A stretch of DNA of 64,000 nt from Candidatus Babelota bacterium (lineage in GTDB: Bacteria; Babelota; Babeliae; Babelales; Vermiphilaceae): the NCBI GenBank assembly GCA_029262615.1, contig JAJCZD010000007.1:124001-188000 (forward strand). The letters are read 5' to 3'. Shown here piece by piece: positions 8,985-17,616 of the stretch. Made by a program: the position numbers and the translations under genes. The notes beneath the pieces were generated by a model that made no database searches, was not told the DNA's origin, and saw only the letters and a list, made by a program, of their open reading frames with translations. Every line of letters begins with the position of its first letter. Positions within the stretch are counted from its first letter, which is position 1.

Positions 8985-9013
8985 TAGACAATTTGCGAAA
9001 TTTTTTATACTAT
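8985..9013 (+). promoter_or_regulatory. Candidate promoter of the FtsH-like gene
   Basis: TAGACA (8985-8990) and TACTAT (9008-9013) are separated by 17 bases, about 50 bases before the ATG at 9063. Match to the sigma-70 consensus is moderate, 5 of 6 and 4 of 6. Confidence 0.4.
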
Positions 9014-9062
9014 TATTAAACAGTTAGCATATTCCATCTACTTTTCAAAAGGAAAAAATTCC

Positions 9063-11576
9063 ATGTTTAATTCAAATTGCATCAAGCGATTTTTCCTCAT
9101 AGCATTATGCTTTTTCAGTATAACCAACTTATGCGCAGAACCAAATAATCAAGAAATTGAGGATATTATTTCCCAAATCTCTCCAGATCAATTAGCTCAA
9201 TTTCAAGAAGCTATGCAAGATGAGATCGAAAACATGCTTCCAGCAAGATTGGAGCTACTAGGCTCACTTGATATTTCTTTTGAAGCACTCGCTCTTGAGG
9301 TTGGTAAAAATATTATTATTACACGTAATAAAAAAGAAACTATTGCCAATATCTGTTCATGGCGCCGTGCAATTAATATGTTTAAATCCTGCACTCTTGT
9401 GCAAGTAGATCCCTATAGCTTGCACGTGCTTGATCGCTTCACCCATGCTGCTGCAAAAACATTATATATTGCATTCCAAAACGGTTTTAAAGAGTTTCCA
9501 CAATTTGATAATCAATTACTTAAAACCAGAAACCCACAAGAAATTACCGATCTTGCACAACTGCAACAAGAGGCTGCCGATAATAAAGAATTAATTGAAA
9601 TCGTCCAAAATATGTCAAATAATGCTGGCCTAACCTGGTTTAACAAAGCATATAGAAAGCTTGATGACTGGGCTATTGAACCTGCATTAAAATATAGTAT
9701 TCCATCACGCTCAATGAAAGTGGCTATGATTGCAGCAATACCTTTATATATAGGTTATAGAGCAGGGCATCCTTTTTGTAAAAAATTATTTGGAAAAGCG
9801 TATCAGCCAATTATGCAAAATAATATCCCTTCTTTTGTTGAAGGATTATGTAAGAGTGGGGAATTTAATCCTGCACAAATAGAACTTCTTAACAACTTAT
9901 CGAATTTTGATGTTAATGATGGGCTTGGAACGTTAGGTAAAACGGAAAGTGTGTTATATGGTTTTAGTGCTGGGACCATGGCACTGGGAGTTGCTTGTTG
10001 GCCATACATCAAGGAATTCTGGAATGAAGAATTGGGTATAATTAGAAAATGGGTAACCAAAAAAGCAACCATTGCTCATAATAAACTAAAAGGTGGCGTC
10101 TATCGCAAAAAAGCACAAGATCTTGAGGATCTTATTCCTGATATAACCTTTGAGGATGTTATTGGTCTTGAGCATGAAAAAGAAGTATTAAAACTTGTTA
10201 TTAAATATATTGAAAATAATAAGAAATTTGACCGTGGTGGCCTAGTTCCACAAAAAGGTTACCTACTTACCGGTGCTACAAGAACTGGTAAATCATTCCT
10301 TGCTAAAGCGCTATGTGGTGAGATTAAAGAAGCCCTTGAGCGTCAAGGCAAAACCGATAATGAATTTAAGTTTATGGAAATCAAAGTCTCAACCATTAAT
10401 GAAATGGGCATCACAGAAGTACTACGCATTGCTAAATTTGCTGCACCGTGCGTATTGTTCATCGATGAAATTGATTTGCTTGATCTGCAAAAAACTCGTG
10501 ATACACGCAAATTAAGTGATTTCTTAACAGCACTCAGTGGCGCGTTAGAAGATGATCCGAAAAAACAGGTAATCATCATTGCAACAACAAACAATCCAGA
10601 AAATATGGATCATCGCCTGCGTCAACCTGGCCGTTTTGGTGTAGAACTGCGCTTTGAGTACCCTGGTGTTGGTCATCGCAAAATGTTCTTTGAGCGTCGC
10701 TTAAGCAAACTCGCCATCGATCCTTCTATGTTCAACCTTGATAAACTTGCACTTGAGACCGAAGGCTGTTCTTATGAAGCTCTTGGAATGTTACTTACCA
10801 ATGCATTAACAATAGCAAAAATTAGAGGAAATGTGCTTTCACAACCATTGCTGGAGGAAAGCTTGGATAGTGAAATTCGTCATATTATGATTAAAAATGG
10901 TAAAGATATACCTGAGATTGAACAACAGATCGTTGCTGCACAACAAACTGGCTTTACCCTTGCGCATATACTATTGAACTCGACGGCTAAAATAGCAAAA
11001 GTAACTACTTGCCCTGTTATGGTAAAACAAAAAGAACAGTTAGTTGGCTTGGATCTTTATGACCAAACAAAAACGATAGATAACTCCGGAAAAGAGTATG
11101 GTAAATTGTTTGTATACCATAAACAAGATACCCTCAAGTTCAACACCCGTGAGCAAAAAATTATTCAAATTAAATTGAAGCTAGCTGGTAATATTGCTGA
11201 AAAAGTCCTTATGGGCTCTTGTGGGCACTCATATAAATCTAACTCCAAAAAAGAAGCTTATGATTTTGCTTGCAATTTGATGCTAGAAGGCATGGATGTA
11301 AAATTCCTTGCAAAGCAAACAAAACAAGATCTGCTCGATCAGGCATATCAATTGGTAAAAAAATGTGAGCAAGAGCTGCATACATTATTCGAACAAAACC
11401 TTGAGAAACTCCAAGCATTGATGGATGTACTTCTTGAAAAACATACACTAACAGCTCAAGAGGTTTATGCGGTAATCGGTCAGGAAATAGCAACTGGCCC
11501 AAGCCAATCTGCAATCAGCCAAGCAATACAAGATCTTGGTATCCCCGAGGTACCTGAGATAGCAACTGCAGAATAG
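9063..11576 (+). CDS. Exported or membrane-anchored FtsH-like AAA+ protein with a degenerate M41 domain
   Basis: An 837-residue protein. Signal-peptide-like residues 1-25; an unassigned 180-residue region; hydrophobic segments at about 218-233 and 297-314; AAA+ domain at about 355-600 with Walker A GATRTGKS (404-411), Walker B CVLFIDEID (463-471), sensor IIIATTN and QPGRFG. The C-terminal part follows the FtsH peptidase fold (AGNIAEKVLMG, DFACNLMLEGM), but where FtsH has HEAGH this protein reads QQTGF at 627-631, so both zinc histidines and the catalytic Glu are gone. Probably an ATP-driven unfoldase without peptidase activity. The signal peptide plus two hydrophobic segments makes the side of the AAA+ domain ambiguous. 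Confidence 0.85.
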   Translation: MFNSNCIKRFFLIALCFFSITNLCAEPNNQEIEDIISQISPDQLAQFQEAMQDEIENMLPARLELLGSLDISFEALALEVGKNIIITRNKKETIANICSWRRAINMFKSCTLVQVDPYSLHVLDRFTHAAAKTLYIAFQNGFKEFPQFDNQLLKTRNPQEITDLAQLQQEAADNKELIEIVQNMSNNAGLTWFNKAYRKLDDWAIEPALKYSIPSRSMKVAMIAAIPLYIGYRAGHPFCKKLFGKAYQPIMQNNIPSFVEGLCKSGEFNPAQIELLNNLSNFDVNDGLGTLGKTESVLYGFSAGTMALGVACWPYIKEFWNEELGIIRKWVTKKATIAHNKLKGGVYRKKAQDLEDLIPDITFEDVIGLEHEKEVLKLVIKYIENNKKFDRGGLVPQKGYLLTGATRTGKSFLAKALCGEIKEALERQGKTDNEFKFMEIKVSTINEMGITEVLRIAKFAAPCVLFIDEIDLLDLQKTRDTRKLSDFLTALSGALEDDPKKQVIIIATTNNPENMDHRLRQPGRFGVELRFEYPGVGHRKMFFERRLSKLAIDPSMFNLDKLALETEGCSYEALGMLLTNALTIAKIRGNVLSQPLLEESLDSEIRHIMIKNGKDIPEIEQQIVAAQQTGFTLAHILLNSTAKIAKVTTCPVMVKQKEQLVGLDLYDQTKTIDNSGKEYGKLFVYHKQDTLKFNTREQKIIQIKLKLAGNIAEKVLMGSCGHSYKSNSKKEAYDFACNLMLEGMDVKFLAKQTKQDLLDQAYQLVKKCEQELHTLFEQNLEKLQALMDVLLEKHTLTAQEVYAVIGQEIATGPSQSAISQAIQDLGIPEVPEIATAE

Positions 11577-11593
11577 TTTGTTTTGAGAAAACT

Positions 11594-11627
11594 AAAATAG
11601 GTGGTATAATGCCACCTATTTTTTTGA
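11594..11627 (+). terminator. Terminator after the FtsH-like gene
   Basis: AAAATAGGTGG (11594-11604) pairs perfectly with CCACCTATTTT (11612-11622) across seven bases and runs into further T residues, 17 bases past the stop. Confidence 0.85.
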
Positions 11628-11650
11628 AAGCTAACTTGTAATAAGTTTCT

Positions 11651-11725
11651 AAGTCGGTCACACTCTGTTCGTCCTACCCGGAGCAACCTTGGCGTAGACT
11701 GGAGCTTGTCGAAGGATTCTAACAC
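11651..11725. repeat. Possible dispersed intergenic repeat
   Basis: The segment contains GGAGCTTGTCGAAGGA and GGCGTAGACT, GC-richer than its surroundings. It resembles the short repeat built on TCCTTCGACAAGCTCAGGA that I recall from many bacterial intergenic regions. A related segment lies at 25218-25263. No coding potential was seen. Assignment is from memory of the motif only. Confidence 0.4.
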
Positions 11726-11759
11726 ACCTAAACACAAAATATTTAGAGACTAGTGAACT

Positions 11760-12197
11760 CTAAAGACCGCCCCACTTATTAATAATATCAAGCCTCTGTT
11801 GATACCTTTCACCTTTAAAGTGAGCATCTAGCCAACTGGTAATAATAGGAATAAGCTGGTCGTTAGAAACAAAATCGGATGGAATAACAAGCACATTCAT
11901 ATTATCATCTTCTTTTGCTAACGTTGCTATTTCCTTGTTCCATACAAGACCAGCATAAATGCCATCAAAGCGATTGGCTGCTATTGCCATACCAATACCG
12001 GTAGCACATAATAGCACTCCAGCTTGGACCTCTTTTCTTTGAATTAACTGTGTAACTTTTTGTGCAAAAATTGGATAATCTGTGCGTTGTGCATCAAATG
12101 CTCCAACATCAATCCAATCTATTGATTCATTGAGATTTTTCTTAATACGTTCTTTTTGCGCAAATCCTTTATGGTCCGCACCAATGGCAATCTTCAT
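11760..12197 (-). CDS. rpiB: Ribose-5-phosphate isomerase B
   Basis: A 145-residue enzyme interconverting ribulose-5-P and ribose-5-P in the pentose phosphate pathway. It has IAIGADHKGF at the N-terminus and CATGIGMAIAANR near residue 66, containing the catalytic Cys and the anion-hole Gly run, and DNMNVLVIPS near 102. The start ending at 12197 has AAAGGA upstream; an earlier in-frame ATG would overlap the previous gene's stop and lacks support. It directly follows the lipoprotein gene on the same strand, so the two may be cotranscribed. Length is usual. Confidence 0.95.
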   Translation of the reverse strand: MKIAIGADHKGFAQKERIKKNLNESIDWIDVGAFDAQRTDYPIFAQKVTQLIQRKEVQAGVLLCATGIGMAIAANRFDGIYAGLVWNKEIATLAKEDDNMNVLVIPSDFVSNDQLIPIITSWLDAHFKGERYQQRLDIINKWGGL

Positions 12198-12212
12198 TAC
12201 TTCCTTTTGCAA

Positions 12213-12902
12213 TTAACAATAGTACTCATATGAGCGTTTGACCATGCGAGCATTCAATTCCTGCATGCAATCCCCCTGCTCATCAAGATTCCACGTTAAA
12301 AAGGCTTGTCTTCCTAATTTGCGGAAACATAATTTAATCGCATCAACATCTGGGCCCAACAAGCGATTACCTTGAATATCTTTTGCATCAAACTTCACTA
12401 AGTAGGCAGTCTTAAAACGATTATTTAAACGGCCAAAAAAAGAGCGGTATTCAATTGGCATCTCAACAACTTTTATCTCAATTGGATTATACAAGCATCC
12501 ATTTATATCAAGTAACACAGACCATTTTGCATCTGAATCAGTCAATTTGTCGGTATATAAACTTAATAGGTAAAATGAAATAAAATGATTATTCTCTTGT
12601 AGTTGCCGACGCAGGAATGTTTTCTCCTGTTCACATGATTTTCCATGCAATTGAGCCCAAGACTGGCTATAAGCAGTGCGAACTTGCTCAGTAAGCAATA
12701 ATGCCGTAAAGGTAGCCGTAGCATTTATTTGATTATGAATTGAAACGGTTCGAATATACCGCTCAGGTATTTTATGATAATCAGGGAGTGTTTCTCCCTG
12801 GTAGAAGTTACTTTTGGCCCAGTCGACAATTCGGCCACATTGAGGCAATATAATAAGTAAAGGTAGTATTAAAAAGATCGTTTTATTGTAATGATTCTTC
12901 AT
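12213..12902 (-). CDS. Putative lipoprotein of unknown function
   Basis: A 229-residue protein. Residues 5-20 are hydrophobic and end ILPQCG, a lipobox-like site that would lipidate Cys22. No further family is recognised. It is divergent from a LolC/LolE-type permease gene (starts 66 bases apart), which is suggestive because that permease releases lipoproteins from the inner membrane. It carries several Cys residues, including the C-terminal residue. Function unknown; lipoprotein status is a prediction. Confidence 0.7.
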   Translation of the reverse strand: MKNHYNKTIFLILPLLIILPQCGRIVDWAKSNFYQGETLPDYHKIPERYIRTVSIHNQINATATFTALLLTEQVRTAYSQSWAQLHGKSCEQEKTFLRRQLQENNHFISFYLLSLYTDKLTDSDAKWSVLLDINGCLYNPIEIKVVEMPIEYRSFFGRLNNRFKTAYLVKFDAKDIQGNRLLGPDVDAIKLCFRKLGRQAFLTWNLDEQGDCMQELNARMVKRSYEYYC

Positions 12903-12968
12903 GATTAGGCCTTTTTAAAATTCATTAAATAAGTTAAATACTAAAAAAATAAATGGCGGGCTGCAAGT

Positions 12969-14198
12969 ATGAGTAACATTCCATTATTATTAGCATGGCG
13001 ATATATACGCGGTAGCTATACCCATTTATCAATTGCAACCATGAGCTTTATATGCTTTTTAGGTATTATCCTTGCTACTTTTGCCCTTAGCTTGGTGCTC
13101 TGTATCATGAGTGGTTTTGAACAAGAAACACATAAAAAACTGCGGAGTATGCATGCTCAAATAATTATCCGAGCTCATGGGCAAGAAATTGATGCTACTC
13201 AACTGACAAACGTAATTATAAAAGAGTTTCCACAGGTTCAATCAGTAAGCCCAGTTGCTACAGCCCAAATAATGCTGCAGAGCCCACAAACCAACGACCT
13301 TTCATCTATTGTTATGATCAAAGGTATTGACCCGCATGCTTTTAATGAAGATCTGCAGAGCAAATTAATTGCAAGCGTGACAAAAACAAGAAATCTTGCC
13401 TTATTATTAGAGCAAAATGGAATACTTATAGGGAAAGCAATCGCCCAAAATCTTCATGTAGTACCCAATGACCAGATTAGTTTAGTATTTGCAAAAGATC
13501 CTTCCAAGGCTCGTAAAAAAATAAGCTTATCTCAACAACAAGGAAAAATAACTGGTACTTTTAGAACGGGAATTGAAGAATTTGATGAAGGGCTTATCTA
13601 TTGCTCCCTTGATTTTTTTAAAGAACTTTTTCCTACGATTGGCGTTACTCAAATAAATTTAGAACTAAATGAAAACGCTAATGAAAAAAAAATGATTACA
13701 CAACTAAAACAACGAACCAACCTGCAAGTTTACTCGTGGCAAGAATTATATCCAGCTCTTGTATCCGCGCTCAAACTGGAAAAATATGCAATGTTCTTCA
13801 TCTTGGCATTAATCATACTGGTTGCAAGCATGAATATAATTTCCGTTCTTTTTATGCAAATTACCAATAAAAAAGCTGATATTGCTATATTGCGCGCAAT
13901 GGGTTGCCCAGTTAACTCTATTCAACGCATTTTCTATCTTTTTGGTTTTATATTGACTATAAGTGGTTCACTTATCGGTTTATTCTTAGCATTTATTAGT
14001 GGGCTCTTATTGCAAACATATCCATTTATCCAATTGCCAGATACCTATTATGTATCACACCTGCCTGTTGCAATGTCGGTTGAGATTTTTGTATTAGTAT
14101 TTGTAGTGACACTACTTCTTGCAACATTTGCCGTATGGCTACCAACACGTTCAATAAAAAAAATGAATGTTGCTACTATTTTGCGCTTTGAAGGATGA
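12969..14198 (+). CDS. lolC: Lipoprotein-releasing ABC transporter permease (LolC/LolE family)
   Basis: A 409-residue inner-membrane permease. It has an N-terminal membrane segment (about 20-47) after the typical LAWRYIRGSYTH start, a long periplasmic domain (about 48-270) and an FtsX-type C-terminal core with three more segments (about 272-298, 320-347, 375-396); ILRAMGCPVNSIQRIFYLFG is the coupling region before the third segment. With a LolD ATPase, not seen here, it would extract lipoproteins for transfer to the outer membrane. Only one permease gene is present, so it may be the LolF-like homodimeric form. The stop overlaps the pgk start by ATGA. Confidence 0.85.
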   Translation: MSNIPLLLAWRYIRGSYTHLSIATMSFICFLGIILATFALSLVLCIMSGFEQETHKKLRSMHAQIIIRAHGQEIDATQLTNVIIKEFPQVQSVSPVATAQIMLQSPQTNDLSSIVMIKGIDPHAFNEDLQSKLIASVTKTRNLALLLEQNGILIGKAIAQNLHVVPNDQISLVFAKDPSKARKKISLSQQQGKITGTFRTGIEEFDEGLIYCSLDFFKELFPTIGVTQINLELNENANEKKMITQLKQRTNLQVYSWQELYPALVSALKLEKYAMFFILALIILVASMNIISVLFMQITNKKADIAILRAMGCPVNSIQRIFYLFGFILTISGSLIGLFLAFISGLLLQTYPFIQLPDTYYVSHLPVAMSVEIFVLVFVVTLLLATFAVWLPTRSIKKMNVATILRFEG

Positions 14199-15358
14199 CT
14201 GTGTATACCATTGCCTCGCAATTACCGACAATGGATCTTGAGGAAAAAAAAGTTTTACTGAGAGCTGATCTAAATGTACCAATTATTAATGGCACCATTA
14301 AACATACTCATCGCCTTGATGCTATCAAGCCAACTATTGATTTAATTTTAAAAAAGAACGGTACCATTTTCTTAACAACTCATTTAGGACGGCCCAAAAA
14401 CCACGAGCCTGAACTTTCTACAAAGCAGTTAATACCTTGGTTCAAAAAGCAAGGGTATCAAATCAGTTTTGCTCCAACTATCATGGACGCAAAGCAACTT
14501 GGTAACAAAGCAAAAGTGCAGATTATTCTTCTGGAAAACCTGCGCTTTTTTGTTGGGGAAAACGAATGCGACAAGTTATTTGCACAGCAACTTGCGAGTT
14601 TAGGAGATATATTTGTACAAGATGCCTTTGGTGCTCTACATCGAAATAATGCCTCAATTATTTTAGTGCCAAAACTATTTGACAAAAAAAATCGAACCAT
14701 CGGCCTATTGATACAACAAGAATTAATACACCTGAACAAATTAATAAAACCAAATCACCCTTTTGTCCTTATGGTTGGAGGTGCAAAAATAGTTAGTAAA
14801 CTTTTTTTTACCCTGCAATTAGTAGAAACATGGGATATCTTATTACCTTGTCCGGCAATTGTTTTTACTTTATTGAAAACACTTGGGCAACAAACTGGCA
14901 ATTCATTGCTGGACCCAAAGGCCATTCCATTGAGCAAAAAATTGCTTGAGCAAGCTACCTTGCATAACAAAAAAATTATCCTGCCCATTGATTACTTGGT
15001 TCGATCCCAAAATAATAGCCTCAATTTTACCGGGCAAATCAAGAACAATGAGATGGGTATTAGTATCGGAAAACAAACCGTTATTAAATACAAAGAAAAA
15101 ATTTTGGAAGCAAAAACAGTTTTTTATACTGGCCTCATGGGATTCCTAGATCAACCCAACTCATTGGAGCCAATTAAAGAACTATTTCAGGCGATGGCTC
15201 AATCTAATGCATACAGTGTTGTAGGTGGTGGTGATTCTGTTGCAGCAGTACAACAACTAGCAATCAATGGCATTGATTGGCTTTCTACAGGGGGTGGTGC
15301 AACCCTGGCCTATATTTCTGGTAATCCATTACCAGGATTGCAACCTTTTTTGACTTAA
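14195..15358 (+). CDS. pgk: Phosphoglycerate kinase
   Basis: A 387-residue glycolytic enzyme that transfers phosphate from 1,3-bisphosphoglycerate to ADP. It has LLRADLNVPI near residue 22, THLGRPKN near 61, LLENLRFFVGENECD near 110, YTGLMGFLDQP near 311 and the nucleotide-binding STGGGATLAYISG near 366. The start overlaps the upstream permease stop (ATGA), so translation is probably coupled. Its stop overlaps the stop of a convergent gene by three bases. Length and motifs are normal. It shows that substrate-level ATP production is retained alongside ATP import. Confidence 0.96.
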   Translation: MTVYTIASQLPTMDLEEKKVLLRADLNVPIINGTIKHTHRLDAIKPTIDLILKKNGTIFLTTHLGRPKNHEPELSTKQLIPWFKKQGYQISFAPTIMDAKQLGNKAKVQIILLENLRFFVGENECDKLFAQQLASLGDIFVQDAFGALHRNNASIILVPKLFDKKNRTIGLLIQQELIHLNKLIKPNHPFVLMVGGAKIVSKLFFTLQLVETWDILLPCPAIVFTLLKTLGQQTGNSLLDPKAIPLSKKLLEQATLHNKKIILPIDYLVRSQNNSLNFTGQIKNNEMGISIGKQTVIKYKEKILEAKTVFYTGLMGFLDQPNSLEPIKELFQAMAQSNAYSVVGGGDSVAAVQQLAINGIDWLSTGGGATLAYISGNPLPGLQPFLT

Positions 15359-15876
15359 AAAACTGGACAAAAACCTAGTAAACTTAAGCCATCTACAAGC
15401 TCATCTGTTTTAAAGTCCTTCTTTTCTGCTATTTCATATAAAAAAATACCATGATTATCATGCTTAAGCGGCAAAGAGCAAAACCTATGGTGCTTCATTC
15501 CAAGTTCTTGCGCTAGGCCATGTGCAATATCCTCATCTGCCACCGTACTCTTTTTTAAACTCGTACGCAGTATTGACCGTACCATTTTATTAAAAGGCGA
15601 TTGGTTCATAAAATCCACATATTGGCAATGGTTTTCCCAAACTTGTATTTTAGTTTGTTTACATTCGGGACGTGAATAACCAACAACACCTTTCAGACAG
15701 TCAAAATCGGGACTATCTATAAAAAAAGCAGCTCGATTTAAGTTGAAACAATTCTCATGGCATATATCATGAAGAATAAATTCACTCACATTATCTCGGT
15801 CATGCAACATTATGATTTTACGTGGTATCTGGCTTAAACATCGATGGCGACGATGCTTTTTTTCGTGCGCATCCAT
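15355..15876 (-). CDS. Hypothetical Cys/His-rich protein
   Basis: A 173-residue protein with no signal peptide and no recognised family. It starts with a very basic His-rich stretch (EKKHRRHRC) and contains about nine Cys and many His residues spread along the chain, for instance HDICHENC near residue 37. GGAGGG precedes the ATG ending at 15876. Metal binding is possible but no standard motif is complete. The gene is convergent with pgk with overlapping stop codons. Confidence 0.6.
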   Translation of the reverse strand: MDAHEKKHRRHRCLSQIPRKIIMLHDRDNVSEFILHDICHENCFNLNRAAFFIDSPDFDCLKGVVGYSRPECKQTKIQVWENHCQYVDFMNQSPFNKMVRSILRTSLKKSTVADEDIAHGLAQELGMKHHRFCSLPLKHDNHGIFLYEIAEKKDFKTDELVDGLSLLGFCPVF

Positions 15877-16066
15877 ATTACTACCCTCCTACAGTTAGCT
15901 TCATTTGGACTACTCTCATTCTTGACCATACACGAGCTGATACAAGTGAGCAACTGCTAGTAGATTACAAAAAAATTACCCCTTAATGGTACTATTATTT
16001 GGCAGTAGTTCGTTCTTCGTCTAGACTATAAAGGTCTTTTTGAGCAACCCTTGAACAAAAGAGAGT

Positions 16067-17110
16067 ATGAAACAGAAAATTGCATTATTTTTTTTAACCA
16101 TAATTTTTATTCCATGGTTGTACGGTCGATCTATACATAGAAAGGCTGACCCGACTATGCCCGAGATAGAAGTTTCATGGCTTGGTCAAGGCAATCCCTC
16201 TCGATTACGCAACTACCACTTGCAAGAAAAACCTTTGTTCCAATTATTTGATCGCAATCATTTTGAAAAAATGAAAATTCCTTCTAAAGAGATTACTTTT
16301 CGTAACCAACCAACAAAATCAGTACACGGAAAAATACTTACAAAATTAATTGAAAAGGCAATTGATGAAATTCTTGCCACATATAAAAATCTTAAGGAAC
16401 TTGAAGATTTTACTATCTTACAAAAAAAAGATTACAATTTTAAACAACAAGTAGGCCTGCTTATCTTAAAAAGTAAAAAATATCCTTTTGTGGTAAAAGT
16501 TTTTATCGAACGCCCACAAACATTCATCGACCCATTTCATAAAGGCATGGAGCCTGTGTGGTTCTTTTTCATGGGTGGCGGCATCAATCGTCATTTAAGC
16601 GGTTTTACCCGTATAAAAAATGTAAAACAAGTAAAGCAAAAGATAGCAAAAAATCCCTACTGGAAATCACTTATTGATTTTCCACGCAAATGGTATGCTC
16701 ATCCAAAACAATCAAACTGGATTAAAATTACGGGAAAAAACATTGGTGCAAAAAAAATACAAACTACGCAAATCCCTAGTATCTATTGTATTGTAGCCGA
16801 TGCTATAGAAGCTGAACGGACCTTGAGCCTGTCAAATGCTGCTGACCGGAAATTAGCTCTCAACTTATGTAATTATTTAGATCAATATATCGATTCGCAT
16901 ATCCAAAATTTCATGCTGGAGAAACAAACACAAAAAATTGTCATTATTGATACCGAGCATTTTAGGTCAGTTGTCGGTTTCACCGGTGATCAGGGAACAT
17001 TTAATTCTTATACCCAGTGGTATTTACATTTAGCGGGCAAATGCGCACAAGATACTTTTTTCACAACAAAAAAAGATTTTAAACTAATGCAGCAACCGGA
17101 GCCTAAATAG
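16067..17110 (+). CDS. Exported protein of unknown function, possible kinase-like fold
   Basis: A 347-residue protein with signal peptide at 1-20 (IALFFLTIIFIPWLYG). Two spots recall protein-kinase folds: a strand with a central Lys, FVVKVFIE around residue 144, and IVIIDTEHF around residue 295, like the metal-binding strand after a catalytic loop. The spacing (about 150 residues) would fit, but no glycine loop and no HRD-like motif are obvious. Treat the fold as a guess. AGAGAG precedes the start. The 3' end overlaps the convergent gene at 17103 by eight bases. Confidence 0.65.
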   Translation: MKQKIALFFLTIIFIPWLYGRSIHRKADPTMPEIEVSWLGQGNPSRLRNYHLQEKPLFQLFDRNHFEKMKIPSKEITFRNQPTKSVHGKILTKLIEKAIDEILATYKNLKELEDFTILQKKDYNFKQQVGLLILKSKKYPFVVKVFIERPQTFIDPFHKGMEPVWFFFMGGGINRHLSGFTRIKNVKQVKQKIAKNPYWKSLIDFPRKWYAHPKQSNWIKITGKNIGAKKIQTTQIPSIYCIVADAIEAERTLSLSNAADRKLALNLCNYLDQYIDSHIQNFMLEKQTQKIVIIDTEHFRSVVGFTGDQGTFNSYTQWYLHLAGKCAQDTFFTTKKDFKLMQQPEPK

Positions 17111-17603
17111 TCTTAGTTTTTCCAGGGCCAAACCATCCGGCAAAAGAAGTAACCAATGAGCTCCAAAAACCTTCCTGCTTTTTTGCATCTTTTTCTTTTA
17201 GGGTTCCTGCAAAAAGATGGTATGCACCATATCGAGTTAAAAAAATATCAGTTGCTTTTTGGACTACTTCCCAGTTTTTGTCGGTATGGATAGTCATTAA
17301 CGGATTACCAAAAACTGTCGTAATTGACGCATGCCAGTCGGAATGCTCTTTTTCTATTACCCGCAAAGCAGTTTTTTGTAGATGTGCGAAAGTTTTTCGC
17401 CTTTTAGTCTGATCAGCCTGTTTCATTTTACTATTTAGTTCTTGATAATAAGCCAAATAACCGCGTTGGTTTTTTTCGGGTACATGTAGCTTTACAAACT
17501 CTTTTAAATCGGTGCAATTAACAAAATGAAGGTCAGTTTTTTTTTCAATCGCAAACAATGGAATTGCTAAAAATAATTGCCAACCGACTATGAATTTCTT
17601 CAT
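17103..17603 (-). CDS. Exported hypothetical protein downstream of dnaA
   Basis: A 166-residue protein. The start ending at 17603 is chosen because it opens a signal peptide (MKKFIVGWQLFLAIPLFA) and follows AAAAAGGAG; an earlier in-frame start lies inside dnaA. The mature part is charged and mostly helical, with no recognised domain. It starts 13 bases past the dnaA stop, so it is probably in the same transcript. Confidence 0.65.
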   Translation of the reverse strand: MKKFIVGWQLFLAIPLFAIEKKTDLHFVNCTDLKEFVKLHVPEKNQRGYLAYYQELNSKMKQADQTKRRKTFAHLQKTALRVIEKEHSDWHASITTVFGNPLMTIHTDKNWEVVQKATDIFLTRYGAYHLFAGTLKEKDAKKQEGFWSSLVTSFAGWFGPGKTKTI

Positions 17604-17616
17604 CAAAACTCCTTTT

